From NCBI GenBank assembly GCA_020726505.1, contig JAHLEZ010000009.1:1054001-1118000 (forward strand): a stretch of 64,000 nucleotides of DNA, given 5' to 3'. Each line of letters begins with the position of its first letter. Positions within the stretch are counted from its first letter, which is position 1. Of the stretch, positions 34,021 to 45,949 are shown piece after piece. Origin of the DNA: Leptodontidium sp. MPI-SDFR-AT-0119. Lineage: Eukaryota; Ascomycota; Leotiomycetes; Helotiales; Leptodontidiaceae. Under the pieces are notes generated by a model, which made no database searches, had not been told where the DNA came from, and was given only the letters and a program-made list of their open reading frames with translations. The translations under genes and the position numbers were made by a program.

Positions 34021-36948
34021 ATGGATCTGGAATCTCCCGTACCGAGCAACGAGAACTATGCTCGTTCTTTCAGAGCTACCAATATGATGCCTCACCGAGA
34101 TAACTCCCATGGCCATCAACCGGCACGCGCCAGGTACAAATTCATCAAGGCTGTGGAGATGATTCAAAGGCATAGCTCCAAGCGAGCATATTCGTATGCT
34201 CCCATTGACAGCAATAATGATACTCGCATTCTTCGGATCCAAGCCGGGACGCCAGACCAGAAGCTTTTTGGCACGCTAGTTCCCGGTTCGCAAGTTCTCG
34301 GAAAGGCCGGTAAACTTGACAGGCTTGGGCTTCGGAAGAGATTCAGCTATGACATTCTTCAATCGGTGAGAACGGTCTGATTTCTTGTGTAAAATAACTT
34401 CTTTCCGGCTTTAGCGGCACATACTAGGGACGACGAAAAGATGTGTATAACCTATTGTTTTGACTGTTTCGAGATCTGCTGGGGATACATCTACCGCAAC
34501 AGCTCATCCTTCTGTCAACACATTACTTATGTAGCAAGTTCTACCTGCTCCCAGTTCCAGACTCACTTCGTGGATGTGGCATCAGATAGCCTTTGTTTCC
34601 CTTGAAAATATATTATGGCCTGGGCTTACGAAAGACATAGGCAGATTTTGAAATTGCATTCTCATGGCCATCATTTGAAGATGAAGTCAACATCTACTAT
34701 AGTATTGACACCCAGAGGCCAACAGAGCACCTTGGTCACCTCAATAACCATGGTGTCCTGCATATCAGTCATGCTCTCAAACAAGCTTTAATCCAGATTC
34801 GACATGCATCTGAGGATGTACACATCTGGTGCGATCAAATATGCATCAATCAAAACGACGAGGAGGAGATGTACGTGGAACATGAACGCATGGAAAAGAT
34901 TTACAACAACGCTAGAGCAATTCGCGTCTGGATGGGATCTGAAACGCCAAAGAGCAAAGAGACGTTCGACTTCCTGGTACGACTACTGGATCCTGCGTAT
35001 GTACGGAGCGTGCGTTCTCCAAAAGACCCAGATTTCTCTAAATGACTCTTAATATTCGACTTCCATCATGATCCTCGGCCGCAAGAGCTCCAGCTACTCT
35101 TGAAATATAGAAAGCAGCTCCTCATTTTTCAATGGGGCAGTCAGAAAATGATTGGGACTGATTTCATCGATGCCCTGATCCTCGCTCGGAAAACCATTCT
35201 GGGCTCCGTTGAAATACAGACATTCGCAAAGTCGATGGGAAGGGGGGACCTGGCGCATGCGCGGGTGCTTGAAGGTTTAGCTCTCCAACAACAGACATGG
35301 CTTTCGATCAGACCAGGTGCTGTAGTTGAGTCTGGTACCGGAAGGTATGAGGTGTCTTGGAAATGTGTAAGTCATCTCCACAGTGGTTTTGTTCCAATAA
35401 AGCCTGATATGTGAAGCGATGCGGCTGCACTTTTAGTTGCGATCTTCCAAGCACAACAAAGGAAGCCGCGGAAGAGATGTTCCTCAAGCTTGATTGGGAT
35501 GATAGAAAAGATGGATTGACTACTGCTCGGTGTGTCAAGTGGGTCTGGATTCATTACTCAATATCGATTCTATTCTTGGGCTTCATTGCAAGCACCGTCT
35601 TGCGGCGTTGGCTAAAGTGGCCGAACGGTGATAAGAATCAAGGCGGAGGCACGCAGAAAGAGAAAGACTATCTCGCGTGGGTCGTATGGGGAATCCCCTT
35701 TTGTATTGAACTCGGAAGCTGGATGGTGTATGCATATCTGGCCAACTGGGCTCGAATCAAAAGAGACAGGGATTACTACTTTTGGTTCGATGGGAATGGG
35801 CGGACTGATTGGTTTGATTTCGTGTTCCGGATCAAGTCTGATTGGCTCGAGGACTTGATATGGTCTCCAGCCATACGAACTTGCACTTCTAGAAGAAGGC
35901 ATCGATCTAGGACGGCGAGAAAACATCATAGTGATGCAAAATGGGAGTTTCCAAGACCTACAAGCTGTTACGACCGGTAGGCCAGGTGAAGAGATGGGAA
36001 GATCAGCACCAGTCGAAGACAAAGTGTTTGTTTGTGTTTACAAACGCATAAACGAGGAGTGGCGTCTCCGGCATGTCAATATGTCTCGCGGACAGGCAGT
36101 TGGGACGTTGAGAATCAATCAACTGGGCTCGGAGGCAATTTTCTCTCGACAGCCATCTGCAAATCAGGGCATGGATAGAGCTCTATTCACTGCCATGCGG
36201 AGAAAGCTACTGGGGCAAACCCATAGACCAGCATCACAGTCAGCGTGGAGGTCCTTGGTATGGCTCGTGAGAGCAATTGAATGGCCATGGAGGTGGTCAT
36301 GGACTTCGCCATGGGCTTGGCTACGCCACAAGTTCAATCCACTTGCGATTTCAGGATTACAATTTTGGGAGGTAAGGATCTTCCACTAAATCCACTCCGC
36401 GTACATGTACTCAATCGAGTCTAAATTGAGGACCTTAACTAATCCAGCGACAGTTCAAATTGAACCCAACCCCAAAGCTCGTGGACCCCATCGAGAAGAA
36501 CAAATTGCCAGATGAGGACGACACTTCCTATCTCGCGTCGCACGACTGGGATTACTCCGAACTTTCAGGTGACGATCTTATTCAATTCAAAGGTCTCCTC
36601 AGTGGAAGCTATCTACTGCACCTCCTCAAGTTTCCAGACCATGCAAAGCCCGACTCGCCCATTTGGATGGGCCTTCCAAAGAAGCTTCGAAGCAAGCTTG
36701 TCAACGATCGAAATATCTAGATTCCTGGCTGGGGGTTTCAAGTTGACTACGAGTGGAACTCAAAGGCGTTTGTCGTTATGACTTCCCCAATTATTATCCT
36801 TGGGTTTGTGATTGCGACAGCCCTCTGTGTCGAGTATCAATGGCTAATCTCGGCGGGAGTGACCCTCGCCTTGGCGCCGGTGACCCTTGTCACCTATATC
36901 AACACCATGATTGGAGGGGTTATAAAACAGAGAGGACTATCCAAGTAG
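34021..36948 (+). pseudogene. HET-type gene with C-terminal membrane region, two nonsense codons
   Basis: Exon 1 from ATG 34021 ends at about 34365 and carries the HET lead-in YSYAPIDSNNDTRILRIQAG. The HET core lies at about 34644-35366: HISHALKQALIQIRHASE, WCDQICINQNDEEEMYVEHE and IYNNARAIRVWMGS. It is broken by TGA at 35043-35045, after which the same frame continues (LLIFDFHHDPRPQEL). Later exons are 35417-35821 (membrane segments SISILFLGFIASTVL and VVWGIPFCIELGSWMVYAYL), 35871-36371 and 36448-36948. TAG at 36718-36720 (DRNI*IPGWGFQ) interrupts the last exon, whose frame then encodes two more hydrophobic segments (MTSPIIILGFVIATALCV) to 36948. The exon 1/exon 2 junction is not fixed. Alternatively the gene is expressed as two truncated products. 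Confidence 0.65.
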
Positions 36949-37069
36949 AGAGTTATGGAGGGAGGTAAAAATTTGCTGATGTAATTTGGGTTCAAGGTCC
37001 GGGTCCACCTTTTCCAATTTTCCTTCCCTCGTAAAATGCAAATGATAGGGCCAAAATAAATGACGGCAA

Positions 37070-37830
37070 TTATAAACACTAGTAGTAATACGGAGGTGAT
37101 ACCCCTTTGCATGTGTATCCCGACTGGAAGACAAGCATCAGCACATGGTCCAGAAACAAGATCGAAGCGGACAAGACTCACCTCGCAAGCTGTACACCCT
37201 TTCCAATCATTCCCACCACATTGATCCTAATGCTTCGCCTGACACCCATTTGAACCTCCAGGCGCAGCCGAACTCGTCGTCCTAACCGAATTCGAAGTCC
37301 TCGTCAACGTCCGACTCGTGCTCGGCGGCTTCGTCGTTGTCGGCCTCGCAGTCGTCCTCACCGTAGTCGTCGGCTTCGGCTTCCCAAGTGCCCACGGATT
37401 CGTCCCCCCACCCGGCTTCGTAGCCGTCGTCGCAGAACTCCCATCACAATACCCAACCCACCTACTCAAACTCATGTTCTTGAACACGGTACTCATGCTA
37501 TTTATACTATTGTCCTGGCATCTCTTCGCGCGATCCGCAGGTTACACGTTCGGGACTGATGGTGGATATTCGATGTGGAAAACTGGCTTTCCGGCGGCGA
37601 GAAAGGCGCCGCAGTAGTTGCACTCGCCGAATGCGGCGCATTGCTCGTTGTCGGCGAATTGTATTATGGGTGTCACGTCGGGGAGGATGTCTATACTATT
37701 TTTGAGACCGATAGCAAGGTTCAGGAAGGAGGCTTGGGACCATCCATCGCATGTATTCGACTAAGGCACCGCGCGTAAGATTAATGGTGTTGTTTGGATT
37801 TTGCTGAAAATGTGTCAGTAGGTTCAATGA
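37070..37830 (-). pseudogene. Secreted GH114 glycosidase with C-terminal CBM1, inactivated
   Basis: The GH114 part includes SFLNLAIGLKNSIDILPDV, IIQFADNEQCAAFGEC and AGKPVFHIEYPPSVPNV, then FKNMSLSRWVGYCDGS. A Thr/Ser/Pro linker (TTTVRTTARPTTTKPPSTSR) follows, then a cellulose-binding CBM1: CQAKH*DQCGGNDWKGCTAC, a 58-bp intron (37181-37124), SGYTCKGVSPPYYY*CL and a terminal TAA. The stops sit at a conserved Trp (TGG to TAG, 37227-37229), a conserved Gln (CAG to TAG, 37079-37081) and a Gln in PNV*PADRAKR. A 4-bp duplication (ATGG) upstream shifts the frame near 37745. The 5' third of the gene is missing. Intact members degrade galactosamine-containing polysaccharide outside the cell (family knowledge). 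Confidence 0.8.
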
Positions 37831-38207
37831 AATAGTCCCCCAAATTCCCTTCAGGGAACTAGGAGAATTGGGAGGCGACTCGTGTTCGGCCCGGAGGTTG
37901 CTGCAGCAGGCATTGGCTTACCGTAAGAACTCCACTACCCTTAAAGACCAGCTAGGTAGGAAGGCCACGTTATCGTGAGGCAATTTCTAGATTGGCCATG
38001 TTGCCAGTCGCTAGAACTACCAGGCTTTCTTGTCCTAATTCAGCTCACCGAGAGACTATCGCCGTCGCGGTAATGGGGATGGTGCGGCGCCGAGTACGGA
38101 GCAGAAGGTGTGATTCCAGCTCCTGCACTCGTACTTCAGCCAATGCAACGCAGTAGGAGATCGAGAATTCAAGGCGCAGATCCCATGGTACCGCGAAGGC
38201 TCCTCGA
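37831..38207. other. Interval left of the large hAT element
   Basis: No gene is recognised. It ends with the target duplication CTCCTCGA at 38200-38207. Confidence 0.4.
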
Positions 38208-38764
38208 CAGGGTGGGAATTAATTAAATTAAATTAAAGTAACTATACTTACTTTAAATTAAACTTAAGTAACTTAATCGTTAATTATATTTTAATTTAAT
38301 TTAATTAAAGTAACTTAATTATGACTTAAGTAAGAGTCACATGATTTGAAGAGGGGCGCTAAGATAAGAAAGATAACCTTAAACCAGCGTACGTTCCTCT
38401 TAGCCAATGGATAAGGATTTAGCTTATCTTAGCTTCCAGAACCTTCGCGAACCTTCAAAAAATGACAAATCAAACACCTAACTTATTAATATTATAACTA
38501 ATTAATTCTTTAATATTCTATTGCTTATTAAAGATATATTAGTAATAAAAATAAGCTTATAAATCATTAGAAGTATTAGAAATCAATATTTCAATAGAAT
38601 AATCTAGAAATAATCATATTAGTATATATAAAGATAAAGTCTCGTTGGAAATCCTTTTTTTTATCTTTATTAAATAACCTTACAACTAAAACACTTAATA
38701 ACAACTCTAATTATTATTACTATTATTACTTTTATATATACTTAAAGTATATAAATCTTATAAA

Positions 38765-41700
38765 ATGTCTTATTCTACTACTACCCGAACGAATATCATT
38801 CAAAATCAAGAGGATTTTAAGCTCTCTGATAATCAACCGCTTATATTTAAAAGAGGGTTATTTATTAAAGAGCTAGACCCGATTCAACAAGACCCTACAC
38901 AGCCTCGGACAGTTACAGTTAGCTGTACATATAAGAATTGCAAGTAAGTTATATTAATCCTAATTTATATTAAGTTATATATTAATTTAAATTTATAGTA
39001 AAAAGTTTCTAAAGCAACGTGTATCACATGCTACAAGTAACTATATATCGCATTATAAGCATAATCATAAGCTAGTATCGCTAGGCTTATTAGATAATGA
39101 TATTAGTAAGTAATCTTATTCTAATTATTATTATTAATATATACTAATTATAATATAAATAGGCTCGCAGGCTAGTAACTCTTCTAGTATTACTAGAGAT
39201 CTACTAGAATCTCAAGGCTCTATAAGCGACTATTTAAGCTCTTCTAGAGCTAAGAAGCGAGAATTAAGCGAATTCAATAACAAAGAGTTTAGAGTTAAGA
39301 TTTTAAACTTTATATTACAAAACAACCTTTCTTTTCGATTAATCGATAGCCCTACTTTTAAAGAGCTTTTGAGATATTTGAAAGAGTAAGTAAATTCTTT
39401 ATATTATAATACTTATATAAGCTAATTATTCTTTAGGGATATTCCAACAATTAACAGAAAGATTCTAAGAGACGAATTAGATTCTGTTTATTTAAGTGCC
39501 TTTAATAGCTTTAAAAATAAGCTTAATAATCATAAAGAAAATCAAGGCACGTTTAGTCTTACTTTAGACGCTTGGACTGCGTCCAATCAAGACGCTTATT
39601 TAGGTATTACTATGTAAGTAATTAACTCTTAAATTTAATATATATATATAGCTAACTTTTTTATTACAGACACTTTATAAGTAAGAGCTTTAAATTAGAG
39701 TCTTACTTATTAAGAATGGCTATACTCGAAGATAGGCACTCCGGAGCTTATATGTGCGAAGTATTATTAAATACTTTAAAAGACTTTGATATTAAATATA
39801 ACATTAAAAGGTAAGTTTTAGTACGTATTATTTAAATTATTATTACTAATTCTTTATAGTATTACTCGAGATAACGCATCTTCTAATAATACCCCAATAT
39901 CGAGCTTTATTAGAGCTTATGATTTAGAGGCTATTAAATTTCAAGGAGATATAGCTTGTTGCGCGCACGTGCTTAATATAGCTACACAAGAGATAATAAG
40001 CTCTATTATTAAAGCCGAAGATTTAATAGAAGAATTAGACGCTATTAGAGCTATTGAAGAAGAAGAAGAAGAAGAATGTTTAAAAGAAAGGAATATATTT
40101 ATAAGTAAGTTTGTATATCTTAAAATTATTAAGTATAAATACTAATTAATAAAAAAGGTCCTAGTAATATATACTCTTTATGGAAACGAATTCGACTCAT
40201 TATAATAGCTTTTAAATATAGCTATAACAATAAACAAGCTCTATTAGCTCAAATTAAAGCTTTAAATATAACACAATTTCAAATGCCTCAGCTAGGTAAG
40301 TAATAATAATTATTTTACTCTTAATAAACTTACTAATTAATTATAGATACTACAACTCGGTGGTCTTCGACTTATAATATGCTCAACAACTTTTTAATTC
40401 TTTATCGGCCTATTAATATAGTTATGCAAAACTCTAATAATAAGGCTTTTAAGAATAAGAAGCTATTAATCTCGGAAGAAGAAATAATATACTTGAAAAA
40501 TACTTTATTAATACTTAAGGTATTTGTTAAGGCTACTAATAAACTTCAAGCCGATAAATATCCTACTATATATTACACGGTTCCAATGTTATACAATATT
40601 TATATACAATTAGAAAGGATTAAAGAGGAATTAATAGTAAGTTATATTCTAATATTTTTATTATTATATATACTAATATTTATAGGAATTTCCGCCTCTT
40701 ATTAAAGCTATTAACTTAGGCGTAGCTAAGCTACGTAAATATTATCCAAAGAATCAATGGCTAAATTCGAGCGCTCGAACTAAGACTTTATATATAAGTC
40801 TATTATTAGATCCTCGAATTAAAAAGGATGGATTAGTAAGCTTAGGCTTGAGTCGAGAACAAATTATCGATATTTTAGAAGTATTAAAAGCAGAATATAC
40901 TTCGTAAGTAATATATCTTACTCTTATAATATTATACTAATATTTATAATAGGGAAAAAAGAGACTATTATATTAGGTTACCTGCTTTACCTAGAGCTGA
41001 AAACCTTAATATATATAGTGAAAACGACGATTCAGATAATGATATATATATTAACGAGTCTGAAGACGAAGATTTAGATGAATTACAAGCTTATTTAAGC
41101 GAAAAAAGACAAAATAAACAAGTAAGTTATAATTACAATTATATATATTTAAAATTTTACTAATATTATAATAGACTTTACCTTTACAGTACGACCGCTT
41201 CAAACACGACAATTTTTGAGACTTTAAAAAAGTGGAGTTTTTTTTTTATGAAAAGTTGCGCCTTTATATATAACGATATTTCGCTTATTTACTTTTTTTA
41301 TTTTACTAACTAAAAAAAAAGTTATACCTTAATATAAAAAAAAAAGACTTTTTTAAAAATTTAGTCCCTAAATTTTAGCAACGATATAACTTTAGTAAAC
41401 TAAGCCCGATTTGGACAAAAGTGGGTCCATTAAAACGCTAGCAATTAGTTCTATAAGATGTATTAGACAGATTCTAATAATGTGGAGGTTTAATAGTTTA
41501 TTATTTTTGAAGTTCTTAGCCTTAATTATTAAGCGAGCTGAAATATCTCTAATTCTAACGTCAATTCTAAGTTAATTTCTCTTATTATTCTTACTACCAC
41601 AATAACCACTCGACCACCACGTCAAAATGCCTCCGTCAAAGCGTAATAGAGGCGCTACCCTCGCTAAATCACCTCCTAAATCGCCTATTCGACTAATTAC

Positions 41701-44700
41701 AAAGCGACCTCGCTAATAAACACCTAAAGCCTCTGGTTCTTTACCTTTGCCGTTGCGCCCTACAAAAGCTATTACTACCTCTACGCCTACTGCTTTTAAT
41801 AGTAGTTAAGTTGACGAATTAGAGTTCGAGGAAGAAAGACTAGCTCAAGTGATTAACGAATTAGAGAGTGAAGAAAGTGAAGAAGAAGAAGAAGATGATA
41901 TTACTCGTGCTAACGAGTATTTAGATCAAGATCTTAAAGAGCTAGGCCCGGATAGGCTAGACAAGGAGGAGATTGACTAATTAGATATTAAGAATGAGAT
42001 AAGCGAAGAGTTTAAAACCTCTAAGTTATTTAATTAGTTAATAATCAACTCAGAAGGTAAATGGAGTCTACCTTCTAAGAAAGTAATTAATACGCCAGCT
42101 CTTAGTAAGTTATTCTTTTAATTTATTAATTTAGTAATTTTATAACTAACTTTTTAAATAGCTTTAAGAGGTCCTATAAAGAGTAAACTACTCTCTTTTA
42201 AAGAGCAATCTTCGACAACTCGCAAACGAGCGAGAGCGACTAAAAGAGAGTTAATTCGACAAAAATCACTTCAAAAACCTTCCTCTACGTCTTTAGTTAT
42301 TAAGACTACAACTCAACAACCTCTTTCGGCTTTTTTTAAGCCAAAACCTCCGCTTATACCTTCACCGCCTTCACCTATTTAAGAAGAAGATATATTTAAT
42401 TCAGAAGACGAATATATATTTGATTTAGAAAGCGAAGATTCAGAATTCGAGGCTTTATTAGAGGCCGAATTTGAGGCTGAAGATAACTCTATTGAGTTAG
42501 ACGATTTAAACAATATCGAGTTTATCGATAATAGTCGAAGTGAGCTTTTATTAGACTTACTTATAGGAGAAACAGTCAACGTCACGTCTAAGTTACCTTT
42601 TAAGTTACTAACTTATCGAGAGGTCTTAGAACTAATTAAGAAGCAACTTCTTAATAAGAATCTTAACCTCCTCCCTCGCGTACGCTTTGAATATTCGCTT
42701 ATTTAGTAATACCTTCAAAACCTCTTGAAAAAGAGCCCTAGGAGAGGTCGAATCGAAGCCTCTTTACTTGTGGCCGAAAGTAATCACCCTACCGGCGACG
42801 GAAAAACTCTTGCCCGCAAAATCAGAGCGTTATTCCTCTATTATCGCACTTATAAGTCTTTACCTATAGAGACTAGAGGAGGTAAGCGAGAAAATCGGTC
42901 TTATTTAGACAACGAAGACGTCTTTCGAGCTTGTAGAGCTTGGTTATTAGCTCAAAAGCTCGCTACAGTCACTCCTAAGGGCTTTCGACACGCTCTTAAT
43001 ACGGAAATTATACCTCGTTTACTTGCTAGCGCAATAAAGGCTAATAAGCCTCTCCTTAGACTTACTACTAGTACACGGAAAAACCCCGGTAAAAAGCCAA
43101 AGGAATGGAAGCCTCTCAGTAAAACAGCTACTTATAAGTAGTTAAATCGTCTTGGTTTTTACGCTACTAAAGAAAAGAAAGGAGTCTATATAGACGGCCA
43201 CGAAAGAGAAGACGTTATTTAATATCGTCAAAAGGTTAGTTATATTTTATTTCTTATTATTTATTTGTTTTATTTACTAATTAATTTAAAAGGAATTTCT
43301 CTCGCAAATGGCTTACTATTAATCCCTTACTACTAACTACGAAGAAGACGCTAATGGCGTTTTATAACCTATTACACTTAACTTACCCTTTAGTGAAAAA
43401 GAGCACGTTATTTACTATCACGACGAGAGTTGCTTTCACACTAAAGAGTATTCGAAGCGAATTTGGCTTAACGAAAATCAACAAAAAATGCCTTCGAAAA
43501 GCAAAGGAGGTTTAATTCATTACTCTGACTTTATAAGTCTTGAAGGAAGACTTATAATTAGTCAAAAAGACGCTCGGAAAATCATTTATCCCGGTGGATC
43601 GCAAAAAACGCCTTATTAGGATACACAATAACTACTTAAGCAAGTAAAAGCCGCTATTAATATATTCGAAGAAAAGCACCCTAATAAGGTAGCTGTCTTT
43701 GTATTCGACCAATTAAGTGCTCACGCTAGCAAGGGAGATAGAGCTTTAAACGCTTTTGCAATGAATCTTAGCGAAGGAGGAGCTCCTTTACCTCAAAAAG
43801 TAAGTTATTTCTTCTTTTATTTTAATAATTTACTAATTTAATTTAGAATACTATCTTTCCTCTTGATATTTCTGAGGCTAAGAAAGCTCGTGGATTAGTT
43901 AATACTATTCAAGAGCTTAATTACAAGGTCGAGAAGACTATTAAAGTTGAAATTCCTAGTAAAAAAAAGAGAGTCTCAAAGACTATTATCGAAGAAGTCC
44001 TAAAAGGACTAAAACAGATTTTAGCTAAAAGAGGCTGTCTACCTATTAGTAAGTACTCTTTTTTAATTAAATAATATACTAATATTTTATAAGCAAAAAA
44101 CTACCTATTACTAAGTGTATAGGTGAAGCCAAAAAGAGGTGTAAAAACTATCTTTTTTGGCCTCTAACTAAACAAGCTACTTGTTGTTTAGTAAGGATTT
44201 TAGCTAATTATAAGGACTTTTTCGAGCAAAAGTCGGCTTTAGAAGAGCTTCTTTTAGCGAGAGGCCATAAGTGCTTATTTCTACCGAAATTCCATTGCGA
44301 GCTAAACCCGATTGAGATGTATTAGGCCTATTGTAAAAACCTCTATAGGCAGGTTTAGAAGACTACCTTTGACGACGTAAGTACTTCTCACACTTGGCTT
44401 ACTCTATTATACTTGGCCTACCCTTTACGTTATATTTAATTAATTAATTTTTTTTCTAGGCTTAATAAGCTGCTTTTAAAGCACTTAATTCTTGTCCTCT
44501 TGATACTATTCGAAGGTTTATTAATCGAGCTTCTCGGTTTATAGACGCTTACCGAAAAGGGCTTAGCGTCAAACAAGCTGCTTAGTGTGTAAAAAAACAA
44601 AGTGGCCATAAGTCTATTTTAGAGAAGTGGATGAAAGAGTTTGATATTATACTAGAAGGAAATCCAGTAGAAATAGACGAGCTCGCTTAATTTCATTGGT

Positions 44701-45706
44701 TAGATTCTGTATTTATTTACTAGCGCAGTAGCTAGCTTAGCAGTTATAAAAGTGCTTTATAAAGAATGATAATCAGAATTAGAGTCTAATATTTAATATC
44801 GTATTCTCGGCTAATAGAAAATCGCCGGTTATTAGTAAAATCACCCGAAACGACTAAGTTAATATAATTATAAATAAAGCTCTTTAATATCAAATAATAA
44901 CTTACAGATAATATTCGCTTGATTTGCTATAATAATCAAGTGATAGCGTCGAGATATACACGCAGAATTATTGATATTTTAAGAATAAAGAAGACTCTTA
45001 AGCTATAGAATAGCCGAATTACGCTAATTACTAAGCATCGGTCCTTATATATTAATTATTAAAGTATAATAAGTATAGAGTATTAATATATAAGTTGAAT
45101 TCTATAATAAATATTAAAATAATAATTTTTAAACTTTTTAATTATTTAGAAAAATTAAAGAATTAAAATAAAGTAAGTCTTGATAATAATTATAAAGTTT
45201 TTTCTTATTAAAAGCTCTATTATACTTGGAATATTCCTTAGGTAAAAAAATATTTCGGAAATATTCATATATTAATTTTAAAAATATATATTTAAAAAAA
45301 AAAAAAGTAAAAAAAATTTGGTCCCGCCAAGACTTTTGTTTTTAAATATAACTATCTCACCGCTAGCCCAATCGGGACAAAAGTGGGTCTATTATAATAC
45401 TAGCAGTCAGGCGGAGATCTTAGGTTAAATAGAATTTTAATAACTAATACTTTTTAAAATTGTCGTGTTTGAAGCGGTCGTACTGTAGCTTACTGGGAGT
45501 TAAATAGCTCTAATTACCCTATATTAGCTATAATAGCTAGACGCTATTTAGCTATTCCAGCTACTAGTGCTTCTAGTGAAAGATTTTTTTCACAAGGGGC
45601 TTTAGTTATTAATAAGCTAAGGAATAGATTAAATAAAGACACATTTAATATAATAATGTGTTTAAGGAGCTGGGGGTACTATTATAGAGGAAGAAAAAGA
45701 GGCTAA
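38765..45706 (+). CDS. hAT transposase, 11 exons, undamaged except for a mariner inserted in the last exon
   Basis: Exons: 38765-38943, 38999-39105, 39163-39385, 39437-39613, 39670-39810, 39860-40104, 40158-40295, 40347-40636, 40686-40903, 40953-41121, then 41175-41186 continued at 45488-45706. All junctions keep phase and no stop occurs. BED finger: CTYKNC with SHYKHNH. Catalytic blocks: LTLDAWTASNQDAYLGI, ITRDNASSNN and CCAHVLNIATQE; DTTTRWSSTYNML and LLLDPRIKK follow. The hAT dimerisation block (YPILAIIARRYLAIPATSAS, then SERFFSQG) lies right of the mariner. The introns are 49-60 bp, AT-rich, with GTAAGT donors. Removing the mariner and one TA restores TLPLA-YWEL in frame. The protein would excise and reinsert this element; the mariner now blocks it. 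Confidence 0.9.
41187..45485 (+). mobile_element. Tc1/mariner-superfamily transposon (4299 bp) nested in hAT 2
   Basis: The terminal inverted repeats of at least 30 bp begin CAGTACGACCGCTTCAAACA and are identical at both ends. TA duplications lie at 41185-41186 and 45486-45487. It is inserted in the last exon of the hAT transposase. Confidence 0.93.
41627..44690 (+). pseudogene. DDE transposase of the nested mariner, many stops
   Basis: Starts MPPSKRNRGATLAKSPPKSP. The DDE residues are visible: YHDESCFHTKEYSKRIWLNE, FVFDQLSAHASKGDRALNAF and FLPKFHCELNPIEMY*AYC. Several introns of about 50 bp interrupt it. Stops are frequent (KRPR**TPKAS, EEID*LD, TPY*DTQ*LLKQ, MY*AYC), with TAG or TAA where Trp or Gln is expected. 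The family resembles long DDE_3-type fungal transposases (about 1000 aa). The open stretch 42725-43141 (KSPRRGRIEASLLVAES...) is the longest intact part. It is not functional as read. Confidence 0.85.
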
Positions 45707-45949
45707 TAAAGAGCCTAATACAAATATAGAAGAAGCAGAGTTTATATATTAAGAGATATATATTAATTAAATTTGTTATAATAAATTAAGTAAAAAATTA
45801 AGTAAAGAATTAAGTAAAAAATTAAGTAACTTTTAAGTTACTTTAATTTAATTAAGTCAAGTTGTTATTCAAATTTTAATTTAATTTAATTAAAGTAACT
45901 TAATTTTTATTTAAGTAACTTAATTTTTTCTCCCCACCCTGCTCCTCGA

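Larger units (their letters stand above)
38208..45941 (+). mobile_element. hAT transposon 2 (7734 bp including a nested mariner), target duplication CTCCTCGA
   Basis: The left end CAGGGTGGG and right end CCCACCCTG are inverted termini. The 8-bp direct repeat CTCCTCGA flanks at 38200-38207 and 45942-45949. Both subterminal regions (38217-38340 and 45780-45930) are packed with AAGTAACTTAA-like and TTTAATTTAATT motifs in both orientations, likely transposase-binding sites. Without the mariner the element is about 3.4 kb. Confidence 0.93.

Noticed and set aside
33949..34242. 97-codon minus frame
   Set aside because: Overlaps the plus-strand exon carrying the HET lead-in YSYAPIDSNNDTRIL, which has family support.
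42379..42585. Serine-rich minus ORF
   Set aside because: Antisense to an acidic Glu/Asp-rich part of the mariner transposase; Ser-rich is what the complement of that codon use yields.
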